Shown here piece by piece: positions 15,221 through 25,800 of a DNA stretch of 37,240 bases. The notes beneath the pieces were generated by a model. That model was not told the DNA's origin and did no database searches. It worked only from the letters and a program-made list of their open reading frames with translations. The position numbers and the translations under genes were made by a program. Numbering within the stretch: the stretch's first letter is position 1; every line of letters begins with the position of its first letter. This DNA is from Oscillatoriales cyanobacterium (GTDB lineage: Bacteria > Cyanobacteriota > Cyanobacteriia > Cyanobacteriales > Microcoleaceae). Location of the stretch: positions 1 through 37,240 of the forward strand of contig RDYN01000049.1 in the NCBI GenBank assembly GCA_004293365.1, written 5' to 3'.

Positions 15221-16378
15221 ATGAAGAACAATACTACTACAACCCAATCATTGCCAATGCCAATTACCCAAAAGGCAATTCATCTAGCATGGCAATTTGC
15301 TTGCGAACACCAACACCCGCAAAAAGTTGAACAGATTTATCTCAACACTTTGGCTGTGTTGGTAGTTGCCGATTATTTTAAAATATTAGATATTGAAACT
15401 GATTTAACTCAATGCGATAGCTGGAATCCAGTAATTCGCCTGTTTGAAAATGTGGCAGATTTATATATTAAAGGCTTGGGCAAAATTGAGTGTCGTCCAA
15501 TTAGGGCTGAACACAAACAAGGAGAAAATGGCAATCAAAATTCTGGTATAAATTTACCTGAAATCTGCCGCGTTCCTACCGAAGCTAGGGAGGAACGTAT
15601 TGGTTATATTGTAGTAGAAATTGATGAGGATGACAAGGAAGCAAGATTGCTGGGATTTGCTCCGACGGCGGATTCAGGTGAATTAGTATTGAGAGATTTA
15701 CGTCCTCTGGATGACTTCTTGCTTCACCTTGAAAGAATCTATGAATCTAAAGTGGATCTGCGTCAGTGGTTGGAGAATATATTTACATCGGATTGGGAGT
15801 CTGTTGAATCGATATTCGATCCGCAGCCCGAGACTGAACCGACTGAGATTGAAAATCCGGTAAAATCTAATTTAGGCAATTGGTTAAAGAATGTTGCAGA
15901 AACCAACTGGCAGAAATTTGAGGAAGGCAAACAAAATTTAGAAGAGCTCATTTTTCCTGATGAAAACCCAGCTTTTGTATTCCGAGGTGGTGGAAATTCC
16001 AGATCGCAAGATACTTCACGCGGACATCAAAGCAGTATAGATATGTTTCCCGAAGCTGATATCGTGCGGGCAAAGTTGATTGATTTGGGAATGCGTTTGG
16101 GTAGGACAACTGTTGCGTTGTTGGTGGGGATTGCCGAAGATAGCGATCGCGCTGTCAGAGTTCACGTTCAGTTGCATCCGGCGATCGGCGATCGTTACTT
16201 GCCAACCAATATTAAATTGTCCTTAATCTCTGATGTAGGAGAAAATTTACATGAAGTAAAATCAACTGTTCAGAACAAGTGCATTTTGCTCAACGATTTT
16301 TACGTAGACCCAGAAGAAAGCTTTACTATTCGAGTAGCTTTAGATAATTTTACCATAACAGAAAATTTTGTGGTATGA
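15221..16378 (+). CDS. DUF1822 family protein
   Basis: A 385-aa protein of the cyanobacterial DUF1822 family. The hallmark N-terminus is clear: LPMPITQKAIHLAWQFACEH, then YLNTLAVLVVADYFKILDIE, DSWNPVIRLFENVADLYIKG and GKIECRPI. Residues ~125-190 form a second conserved block (IGYIVVEIDEDDKEARLLGF). The middle (~195-270) is acidic with two repeated W-L segments. The final ~110 residues look like a beta-rich domain (VRVHVQLHPAIGDRYLPTNI). It has no signal peptide, so it is cytoplasmic. The molecular function is not known. Position between a sigma factor and a CHAT protease suggests a sensor, adaptor or protease substrate, which is inference. Confidence 0.85.
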   Translation: MKNNTTTTQSLPMPITQKAIHLAWQFACEHQHPQKVEQIYLNTLAVLVVADYFKILDIETDLTQCDSWNPVIRLFENVADLYIKGLGKIECRPIRAEHKQGENGNQNSGINLPEICRVPTEAREERIGYIVVEIDEDDKEARLLGFAPTADSGELVLRDLRPLDDFLLHLERIYESKVDLRQWLENIFTSDWESVESIFDPQPETEPTEIENPVKSNLGNWLKNVAETNWQKFEEGKQNLEELIFPDENPAFVFRGGGNSRSQDTSRGHQSSIDMFPEADIVRAKLIDLGMRLGRTTVALLVGIAEDSDRAVRVHVQLHPAIGDRYLPTNIKLSLISDVGENLHEVKSTVQNKCILLNDFYVDPEESFTIRVALDNFTITENFVV

Positions 16379-16409
16379 TATTTTGATTAACTGCAATGAC
16401 ATCCAATTT

Positions 16410-18293
16410 ATGAGCAGTACAGTTATCTTGGCTTTGGGATCGGGGGATTTTCAAAAAGGTTTTTCTTGCGTGACAGCGGAGTTAAAAAAACAAGGAGAAA
16501 CTGTCGCTCAATATTTAGGAAGCTTGCTGCCAGCACCTGAGGTTGACGAGTTGCACAAAAGGTGGAAAGTTAGTTGTCGCGCCACCCAACATCACAGAAG
16601 CAGTTCTCGAATCAAAATCAAGCCTGCGGGCAAAACAAATATCTCTGAAGACAAGCCTAATATTATATATGAAGGTTTGAAAAAAGAGATGAACAAGTGG
16701 TTGAGTGTTGATGAGTTTTACAGAAAAATAGAGGTAAAACTCAGAACAGAAATTAGCAATCGAGACGAATTAGTTGAAATATTTTTAGAGTGCAATAACT
16801 CTGAGATTTGGCAGTTGCCTTGGGATGTGTGGCAGTTTCGCGAAGACTACAATAACTGTGAAATTATCGGCAGTTCCCCTGAGTATAAAAAAACTCCCCA
16901 AGAGGCAATGATAGGGGGAATACCTCTAGGTTCGCGAGGCAGAATTTTATGTGTGTTAGGCAACAGCCAGGGAATTGATGTCAGCAAAGATGCCAAAGAA
17001 ATCACAAAATATCTGGGCGATAGCTGCGACTTGCAATTTCTTCAAGAACCAAATTCCCAAGAGTTACGCAACCAGTTATTTGATGACAAAGGCTGGCAAG
17101 TTTTATTTTATGCGGGGCACAGCGATAGCGATATCAATGGTGCCAACGGATTGCTATATATAAATCAACAAGTTGCAGACAATACTGTCACCGTACAAGA
17201 CTTTAAAGAAGGTCTCAAACGAGCTATTGTCAAAGGATTGGAATTACTAATTTTTAATTCTTGTTCGAGCATGGGTATAGCAGCAGATTTAGTCACAGAA
17301 GGTATTTCTTTGCCATCAGTGATTGTGATGCGGGCGCCTATACCGGATTTTATTGCTCAGGAATTTGTGAAGTCTTTGTTTAGATATTTAGCCCTCAAAG
17401 AACCTTTGTTTTTAGCAGTACGAAAAGCTAAGAATGATTTACTGCGCTATGAAAATGAATTTCCCGGTGCGAGTGGCATACCAATGCTTTGCCAGCATCC
17501 AACTTTTGAGGGATTAAAATTATTAGAATTAAAGTGCGATCGCCCTTTCACTGCACCGACAGACGCTGCAACTCCCGTGAAGCAAAGCTATCCTGTAGGG
17601 AATCGTCGCCCAAACCACCCGCAATTTACGATTCCAACTAAATTTATGCAGCGTACCAGCATCAGTTTAGCTGGTTTGGCGATCGGCTATCCACTCATCG
17701 GCCCGCATCTGGCATCTGCGATCAACACATTTGGCATGGAAAACCACCGCAACAATCAATTTTTAATCGCGAAAGCTTCATACAATCTAGCTGCATCAAT
17801 CAATCCTACTAACGGCGAGTCTTCCTATAACTTATCTTTGCTGTGCGATCGATTAAACGAAGACGAGTGTGCGCGAGAAGCAATGAAACAAGCAGTCTGG
17901 CGAGGAATTCCCGAAGCTTATGCCCAAATATCTAAATCGCTAATTATCAAAAACCAACCTGAATCCGCTTTAAAAGTAATCGGAATGTGTTTAGAACAAA
18001 CTCAATTTGATGGAGTGAAATCAGCTTGTTTCAAGAATCGCGGCTGGGTGCGATTGAACCAAAAGCGATACGGCGCAGCGGAAACCGATTTAAGACAAGC
18101 AATATCTCTCAGCAATAAGACTCCAGAAGCTCATTGCCTTTTAGCGCAGGTACTGGAAGCGAAAGGAAAACCGCAAGAAGCACTCACACATTGGCAAGAA
18201 ACACTGAAATCTGCGAATTCCAGCATACCAGAACAAGATGAATGTATCCAAATGGCAAAGGAACGTTTACCAAAAATAGGAAAAAATCAATGA
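16410..18293 (+). CDS. CHAT-domain (caspase-like) protease with membrane segment and TPRs
   Basis: A 627-aa clan CD cysteine protease. An N-terminal domain (~1-150, ending in IWQLPWDVWQF) precedes the CHAT domain (~175-370), with catalytic His237 in FYAGHSDS and Cys285 in LLIFNSCSSMGIA. Residues ~417-441 (SISLAGLAIGYPLIGPHLAS) could be a membrane helix. The rest is TPR-like (~445-620; AHCLLAQVLEAKGKPQEALT). CHAT enzymes cleave specific protein partners, typically after a basic residue; the target here is unknown. The chosen start is the ATG at 16410 (SSTVILALGSGDF is the usual family start), 31 bp after the DUF1822 stop. An upstream GTG-type start at 16368 is less likely. Its stop overlaps the next start. 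Confidence 0.88.
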   Translation: MSSTVILALGSGDFQKGFSCVTAELKKQGETVAQYLGSLLPAPEVDELHKRWKVSCRATQHHRSSSRIKIKPAGKTNISEDKPNIIYEGLKKEMNKWLSVDEFYRKIEVKLRTEISNRDELVEIFLECNNSEIWQLPWDVWQFREDYNNCEIIGSSPEYKKTPQEAMIGGIPLGSRGRILCVLGNSQGIDVSKDAKEITKYLGDSCDLQFLQEPNSQELRNQLFDDKGWQVLFYAGHSDSDINGANGLLYINQQVADNTVTVQDFKEGLKRAIVKGLELLIFNSCSSMGIAADLVTEGISLPSVIVMRAPIPDFIAQEFVKSLFRYLALKEPLFLAVRKAKNDLLRYENEFPGASGIPMLCQHPTFEGLKLLELKCDRPFTAPTDAATPVKQSYPVGNRRPNHPQFTIPTKFMQRTSISLAGLAIGYPLIGPHLASAINTFGMENHRNNQFLIAKASYNLAASINPTNGESSYNLSLLCDRLNEDECAREAMKQAVWRGIPEAYAQISKSLIIKNQPESALKVIGMCLEQTQFDGVKSACFKNRGWVRLNQKRYGAAETDLRQAISLSNKTPEAHCLLAQVLEAKGKPQEALTHWQETLKSANSSIPEQDECIQMAKERLPKIGKNQ

Positions 18294-19486
18294 AAAAACA
18301 GACGACTGTTGTTATGGGTGCAAGCGCGATCGCATTTACGTTGATTGCGATCGATATTTTGCCTCATCCCCACTTGGGAAGTGACGCCAATTTATCCAAA
18401 ATATCCGCCAACAACCCGATAATTTCCCCAGCAATCGCAGCAACGACAAGAATACCCAACGGACAAATCCTAAATATTAGCGGCGAAGTGCAACTACAGC
18501 GTCAAGATGGCAGAAATGTTCGCCCCAGCGCGGGTACGCCAATTTATCCGGGTGACAAACTGCAAACTTCACAAACCGGACAAATTACGATTCAATGTGC
18601 AGATTTAGGAATTAAGTCAATTAAGGCGGGTGAAAATCAATTGAATAGCTGTTTGTTGGCTAGCGACAAGTCGAAGGATGAGTGCAATAAAAATTTAATT
18701 AGATGTCCCGATCGCGGTGACGATCAAATTGTTTGGAACAATGCGCCAATTCCTTATATAATCAGTCCGAGGCGGACGAAATTGCTGGGAAATAAGCCAA
18801 CTTTCCGCTGGAATCCGGTTGCGGGTGCGACTAGCTATAGGTTGAGCATCCTGGAAAATAAAGCGAAGTTAAATTGGGAAATGACGGTTAACGGTACTGA
18901 GGCTGTGTATCCGGGGGAACCGGCGCTGAAACCGGGTTTTAAGTACCGATTGATTGTGGAGGCGAATACGGGGGTTTCTTCGGAAAGTCCCCTGGAAGAG
19001 GGCGATACAGAGTTTCGATTGCTGGATGAGAAGGAGGTTGAAGGGGTTAAGGATGCTGTGGGGACGATCGAGCAACAAGTACCGAATGCAGCGAGTCAAA
19101 AATTGGCGATCGCGCAGATTTACCTTAGCAAAAACCTGATTGCCGAAGCAATAGAAATCCTGGAAAGCTTACCAGCAGCGGGAGTTGAGACGGCGCCCAT
19201 CTACCGGATGTTGGGAGAAATGTATCAAGGGCGATCGCAACTAATGCCGCAGGCTAAATTCTACTATTTAAAGGCGATTAGTACAGCAAAACCCGACGAT
19301 ATCGAAGAGCTAACAGAGGCGCGTTACGGTTTGGGAGAAGTCCATTCATCTATGAGGGAGAATCGGGAAGCGATGCAGTATTTGAAGTTGGCAAAAGACG
19401 GATATCAAACTTTGGGAGATGTGCAGATGGTGGAAAAAATAGGGAAGCAACTGCAAGATGTGCAAAGGAGAGAAGAGAGGAAATAG
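18290..19486 (+). CDS. Exported FecR-like / Fn3-like / TPR protein
   Basis: A 398-aa protein. Residues 8-24 form a signal peptide or N-terminal anchor, and ISPAIAATTR near 45-54 offers a possible cleavage. Residues ~54-120 resemble a FecR-type domain (ISGEVQLQRQDGRNVRPSAG, YPGDKLQTSQTGQITIQC). Four cysteines (103, 121, 132, 139) could form disulfides in the periplasm. Residues ~158-245 look fibronectin-III-like (FRWNPVAGATSYRLSI). Residues ~265-390 carry TPR-like helices. FecR proteins sense outer-membrane or envelope signals and control sigma factors, so this could be the envelope sensor for the sigma factor of the cluster (inference). The ATG at 18290 overlaps the CHAT stop as ATGA and has AGG upstream, indicating translational coupling. 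Confidence 0.75.
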   Translation: MKKQTTVVMGASAIAFTLIAIDILPHPHLGSDANLSKISANNPIISPAIAATTRIPNGQILNISGEVQLQRQDGRNVRPSAGTPIYPGDKLQTSQTGQITIQCADLGIKSIKAGENQLNSCLLASDKSKDECNKNLIRCPDRGDDQIVWNNAPIPYIISPRRTKLLGNKPTFRWNPVAGATSYRLSILENKAKLNWEMTVNGTEAVYPGEPALKPGFKYRLIVEANTGVSSESPLEEGDTEFRLLDEKEVEGVKDAVGTIEQQVPNAASQKLAIAQIYLSKNLIAEAIEILESLPAAGVETAPIYRMLGEMYQGRSQLMPQAKFYYLKAISTAKPDDIEELTEARYGLGEVHSSMRENREAMQYLKLAKDGYQTLGDVQMVEKIGKQLQDVQRREERK

Positions 19487-19506
19487 TAAAGCGCTGTGAC
19501 GTTAAT

Positions 19507-19643
19507 TCCGGCATGGGTTTAAACCCCTGGCGGACTATCGGGTGGTGCAAGATATCATCTACTAACAAAAACCATAATTCCGGCAGGGTTTAAACCCCTG
19601 CCTCAAAGCGAAAGTCCTCTGAATAGGACTGAATAATTCATCA
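19507..19643. repeat. Multi-hairpin GTCCTCT repeat module, copy D (left part)
   Basis: GGGTTTAAACCCCTGGCGGACT, then GGCAGGGTTTAAACCCCTGCC, and AAGTCCTCTGAATAGGACT. It lies between the FecR/TPR gene and the giant exoprotein gene and could terminate or process the transcript of the upstream four genes. Confidence 0.75.
19515..19575. repeat. ~60-bp direct repeat flanking the giant gene start, copy 1
   Basis: GGGTTTAAACCCCTGGCGG, then ACTATCGGGTGGTGCAA and TATCATCTACTAA.AAAAACCAT. The second copy at 19768-19828 is about 95 percent identical in the 43-bp right part. In copy 1 the final CAT is followed by AATT instead of GAAA, so no start codon is formed. Confidence 0.85.
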
Positions 19644-19732
19644 TTATGCACAACTTTCATACTCAACAAAGATATGTAGTTTCGCCTCAGCGCCCAAGAA
19701 GCGCAATTCTATACCGAAAACCCTGTTTTTCT

Positions 19733-19790
19733 ACAGTCCTCTTTAGAGGACTTTCGCTATGAGCCAGGGGTTTAAACCCCTGGCAGACTA
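19733..19790. repeat. Multi-hairpin GTCCTCT repeat module, copy D (right part)
   Basis: CAGTCCTCTTTAGAGGACT is followed by GCCAGGGGTTTAAACCCCTGGC, both palindromic. It ends about 37 bp before the giant gene start. 19644-19732 between the two parts holds nothing recognisable. Confidence 0.75.
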
Positions 19791-19828
19791 TCGGGTGGTG
19801 CAAAATATCATCTACTAATAAAAACCAT
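19768..19828. repeat. ~60-bp direct repeat, copy 2, contains the giant gene start codon
   Basis: This is the counterpart of 19515-19575, offset by 253 bp. Its last bases, AAAAACCAT, supply the AT of the ATG at 19827. The conserved GGGTGGTGCAA.ATATCATCTA stretch just upstream may be promoter or leader sequence; it has no Shine-Dalgarno. Confidence 0.8.
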
Positions 19829-22800
19829 GAAATCAGCCGACAAAAACAATCTATTTTTCCTAACATTCCTCTCCTTCAGCACCTTAGCAGCTTGCGAAAC
19901 AGGACTATTCACCCCATTCCAAACAGCCACAGCCCAAATCACCCCCGCCACCGACGGCACCAATACTCAAATCACCCCAAATGGCAACCAATTCAACATT
20001 CAAGGCGGCCAACAATCCAGCGACGGCACAAATCTATTTCACAGTTTCCAACAATTTGGTTTAACTCAAGGACAAACCGCTAACTTTATCTCAAATCCCA
20101 ATATCCGCAATATTTTAGGGCGAGTTGTCGGCGGCGATGCTTCGATAATTAACGGCTTAATTCAAATTACGGGCGGCAATGCCAATTTATTTTTAATGAA
20201 TCCGGCGGGGATTGTTTTCGGTGCGAATTCCAGCTTAAATATTCCCGGCTCTTTCACCGCGACTACTGCTAGAGGAATTGGTTTCGGCAATAATTGGTTT
20301 AGTGCAGTTGGCACTAATGATTATACTAAATTAGTGGGAAATCCGAATACTTTTACTTTTACAAATCAACAGCCGGGAGGAATTATCAATTTAGGCAGTT
20401 TGGCAGTGAAACAGGGACAGAGTTTAACTCTGTTGGGCGGCACGGTTTTGAGTACGGGACAACTTTATGCACCGGGAGGAAATATTACTGTTGCTGCTGT
20501 ACCCGGTCAAAATTTAGTCAGAATTAGCCAAGCGGGAAACTTATTAAACTTAGAAATCAAACCTATTACTGACGCTTCCTTGCCAATTGCTAATTATCAA
20601 TCTTCTACCTTATCAATTGCTCAATTGCTGACAGGGAAAGGTGATATTAATGCAACGGGAGTAACAGTCAACAATGATGGAACTGTACAGTTGACAGGTG
20701 CAGGGGGAATCGTGCCAACTAACCCAGGGACGGCAATTGTGGCTGGTAGTCTTGATGTTTCTGGCGACAGTGGAGGAACTGTCAACCTGTTGGGTTCGCG
20801 CGTGGGATTAATTAATGCAAATATCAACGCTTCCGGTATTAATGGCGGTGGCAGCGTGCGCGTTGGCGGTGATTACAAAGGTCAAGGTACTGTGCCAAAT
20901 GCCTTGCGTACATTTGTGAGTAATGACTCGACAATTAATGCTGATTCTATCATAAATGGTGATGGGGGTCGTGTCATTATTTGGGCGGATTGGCTAACAG
21001 GTTTTTCTGGAAAAATTAGTGCTCGCGGTGGCAGCAATTCTGGCAACGGCGGCTTTGTTGAAGTGTCTGGTAAAGAAAACCTAATTTTTCGAGGAGATGT
21101 CAACGTTAGTGCAACTAACGGGATAAATGGTACAATTCTGCTCGATCCAAGAGACATTATCATTCAGGCAGGAGGGACAGCTTTAAATGATACCGAATTA
21201 GACCCAAATGTTCCTTTAGGCGATGCGGCGGGCACGATTTTATCATCACATGGTGGTATCGCAACAGATTTCACGATTAGCGATACAAAGCTAACTTCTT
21301 TAACTGGCAATATTATCATTCAAGCAGATCGAGATATTGTTGCTCAAACTGGGGCAAATTTAAACTTTGTCAATCAAACGTCTGGTGAAACAATTACCTT
21401 TAAAGCTAATAGAGATATTCAGATAAACACCAATATTGAAACAGCAGGTGGGTCTGTTAATTTTTCGGCTGGTAAAAATCTGACAGCGCAAAGTGTTAGC
21501 ACAAATGGTGGTAACTTGGATTTTGCTGCTGGCAATCAGTTGACAGTTGGTTCAGTTGGTTCAATTAATTCAGGTAGCGGTAATATTACTCTAACAGGCA
21601 ACGAAATTGACTTGACAGGATCTTTTTTTGTGCAAGGAACTGGTAATTTAGTCATCCAGCCTGCAACGCCCAGTCAAGATATTATTATTGCTGGCAGCGA
21701 TAACAGTACAGCGGCCTTAGATTTTACAAAAAAAGAGTTCAGTAGCCTATATTCTGAGTCTGGGTTTACTTCCCTGACAATTGGGCGTCCTGATGGGAGT
21801 GGCACTATTACAATTAACGAAATAAATGACAATTGGAGACCATTCAGAGAGCCAGTAACGATTCAAGCACCGCTGGGCACTGGACGAATAATTGCCAATG
21901 GGGATATTCGGATAAACAATAGCTCGAAGACTGCATCAATTACCTTAATAGCAAATCAGGACATTTCTATTCAAGGGATCTCATCAAGTAGTTCTGATGA
22001 TTTAGGAGCAAACATTACTATCCAGGCTGGGGGTAACATTACTTCCACTGGTCTGAATACAGGCTCGTCTTATCAAAATGGAGGGACTCTTAGCATCACT
22101 AGCAAGAACGGTGGAATTACCTTGGGTTCTCTAAATTCATCAGGTGGCATAATTTACCACATTGGAGATGCTAACGGTGGCAATATTACTCTCAAAGCTG
22201 CTGGGAACATCACTATCGATGGTATCACATCGTTTTCTGGTCGTCCTAATGCTGCTATTGGTTCAATTAGTAGTTCTGTAACTCCGATCGATGGTGAAGC
22301 CTCCACACCTCCTCCTCCGCCTACTGGTATTAGTGGCAACTCTAATGGTGGAAATATTAGCATCACTAGCACTAATGGGAGTATTTTGATTGGTAAAGAT
22401 GGCATCCGCACCTACTCTTATCCTATAAGTAAATTAGGAACTACAGCTCTCAACGCTAACAGCGGTTCAGTTAAGCTTCAAGCCTCTGGTGATATTACAG
22501 TTGGTTCTATAGCAGCATTTGCAGGTCAAGGCACTGGTACTGTTTTTAAGTTTGGCGGTGCTACTCCTATTTCTGTAACTGGTACATCTAACGCAGGAAA
22601 CGTCACTGTCACTACTAAAAATGGTTCAATTAGTTTTAATTCAGCTATTGATACCTCTTCTAACACAGGCAGTGGCGGTGCAGTTAATTTAATGGCTAAG
22701 GGCAATATTAATGCCACAGATATCCGCTCCAATGCTCAGCTCAATGGAGGAAATATTACTCTAAATAGTGGTGGCTCTATAAATACAAAATCTGGCACTT

Positions 22801-25800
22801 TATCTGCTTTTTCTAGCAATGCTAATGGTGGGTTTGTCACGTTGCAAGCTCAACAGGATATTACTACTGCTACGGTAGAATCGTCTGTAGGTCAAGGTTT
22901 TTTGGGTAATCCGGTTAAAGGGAATAGTGGTAATATTTTGATTGACAGTGCAGCAGGTTCTATCAATACTAGCGCTGGAACGATAGATGCTAGAACTAAT
23001 AATGGCAATTCGGGAACAATTACTCTACAAGCTAAGAATAATATTACTACTGGTAACATATTAACTTTGCTCTGGAATGGAGCAACTGGCACTACTGGCA
23101 ATATTTCTATTGCCAGCACGGAGGGCGCTGTCGATACCCGTGCTGGCAATATAGATTCTGGAATTACTTTTGGGAATTCCGGGTCAGTCACTATACAAGC
23201 TAAAAATGACATTACTACTGCTAACATATATTCTAGGGCTACTAATAATGGTTTGGCCAATAGCGGCAATGTTTCTCTCACAACTAGCGCAGGCTCTATA
23301 AACATCAGCCCTGGTAATACTATATCCACACTTTCCGATCGCGGAAGTGGCGGTCAAGTTAAGCTTGAGGCTGCTGGAAACATTACCACCAATGATATTT
23401 TATCAACTGGGAAGCTAGACGGCGGTTCTATAACCTTTAAAAGTGGGGGTTCTATAGATACTACTGCTGGACTTCTCAACGCTATGGGTGGCAACAGCGG
23501 TGGCAACATTTCCCTCGAAGCTGCAACTAATATAAGTACAGCCGGAATTGGTAGCGCCCTATTATTAAGCGGATTCAATGGAAATAGCGGCAATCTTCGC
23601 ATTCAAAGCGGCGGTAATATTGACACAACAGCCGGCCCGCTGATTACTGCTGCGGGAAGTGGCAAAGGTGGAAATGTTGCCATAAATGCTAAAGGAACTG
23701 TGGCAACATCTAATATTAATTCCCGCAGTTTTGCTACGAACACCAGTGTCATTGGCGGCAATATTGAGCTTAAGGCAAATAGTATTACTGTGGGCGGAAC
23801 TATCGAAACTAACCGCAATAATATTACGTTTGCTGCTCCGGTAACACTGTCTAACGACCTCTCTGTCAGAATTATGGAGACGGGCGACATTACTTTTAGT
23901 TCTACTGTTGATGGTTCGCACAATCTCACGGTTCAACCCAAGGATGGAGTTGTTCAGTTTGACGGTGCGATCGGCAATGTGACTCGTCTCAACAGTATCA
24001 ATATTCTAGATGATATTCCCAAATCTACCGCCGCGATCGACATTGCTACAACTAATAATATTACTACTCAAAATATTATCTCGGACGCTGGAATTTATTT
24101 GTACAGCGAGAAGGGAGGAATTACTACAAAAAATCTCCAAGGGACAGCCGGAATTTATTTGTACAGCGAGAAGGGAGAAATTAAAACTGAGAATCTTAAT
24201 TCGACTTCCCCTAACAATGGCGGCAATATCGAGCTGAATGCTGGCACTAATATCACTGCTGGTGATATCAATTCCTCGGCAGATGGTAATGCAGGCAATA
24301 TTTTGCTCGACGCTAACGGCAATATTAATGCTGGAAAAATTGACTCTTCTGCTGGGGGGAATGCGGGCGATGTCAGGGCGATTAACCGCAGCAGTGCTGG
24401 CAATATTGTTGTCAGTCAAATTAATGCTGAGAGTCGCGGTACGGGTACGGGCGGAAATGTTGGGATTTTGACCGAAAAATTTTTTCGATCGCCCAATTCG
24501 TTCACAGATAGAAACGGCATCAATGCTAGCATCTCTACGGCGGGAAGTCTAGGAGATGCTAGCGGCGGTACGATAATTATCCGCCACGGGGGCGCGGGAA
24601 TCACGCCTTTTATTGTCGGCAATTCTCAGACAAATGGAACTGCTGGTGCAATTACTAGGGGAAATAGTAATCCCCAACAAACGATTTTGCCCGATCGCAG
24701 TTATCTTTATACTTACAAACAGGATCGCGATCGCATTCAAATTATCTCGGTTCCTGAAATCGTTACGCCCGCACCAACAACCGCACCGACAACCGCACCA
24801 ACACCCGCACCAACAACCGCACCAACTCCCGCACCGACAACCGCACCAACTCCCGCACCGATAGCGACGGCATCCCCCGCACCGACAACCGCACCAACTC
24901 CCGCACCGACAACCACACCAACTCCCGCACCTTTACTTATACCCAGACGCCAGCCACCGCAGGGTTTATCTCCCGCCGCAACTCCCACCCCAATATCGGA
25001 AAGCCCGATCGCACCTCCCACCCCAACACCCGAAATCGCATCTCCAACGCCCGCAATCTCGATCGCAACCCCAACCCCATCCCCAACACCCGAACCCCCG
25101 CCGATCGACCTTTCCCCCATCGAAGAACTGCTAAACACCAATGTCTTCACACTGCCGCCCCGCACAACCCGCACGCAGCCCTCAGCCCCAACAATACCAA
25201 GCGCGATCGATCGCATACCCGCCGCACCCGCAATTCCCGCGATCGCCCAACTCACCGCCCCGATCGCTCCTCCAAGCGCGATCGCACCTCCAAGCGCGAT
25301 CGCACCTCCAAGTGCGATCGGGCCAAATCCAACACCCGCACCCCTTCAAGCCCCTGACAACCCCCCTGTAGCAGCAATTCCACCTGTAATTGCACCCATT
25401 CCAGTAGCTATTCCCGCAGCTATTCCCGCAGCTATTCCCGCACCCGCCCAAGCGCAAAATCCGCAACAAGAATTAGCTTATTTAATTGGCGATTTATTAG
25501 GAGCAAAAACTACTATCACCCCAAATCCTGAAACGGGAAGTAGCACTTTTAATTGGGCATTTACCGATCCAAAAAACAACTTTTCGCTCACACCACCGCC
25601 CGTCGAAGAACCAAATCTTACTTTTATACCGCCTTCGGAAAAGCCGCCAGAAAACCCGCCACCGCCAAGTTCTTCTCTTTCCGAAAAACCAGACGGCTGG
25701 ATAGTCTTAACACCTACTCCTGCGCCTGCTATTGAGCCACCCGTTGAGGCGATCGAGCCTAATTCCTCGGCAAACATTCCCGAAACCACTCCAACTCCAG

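Noticed and set aside
24737..25255. Long minus-strand frame (172 codons) of Gly/Val-rich protein
   Set aside because: It is the antisense reading of the Pro/Ala/Thr-rich coding repeats of the exoprotein. Similar shadows occur at 25182-25469 and 25707-25953.
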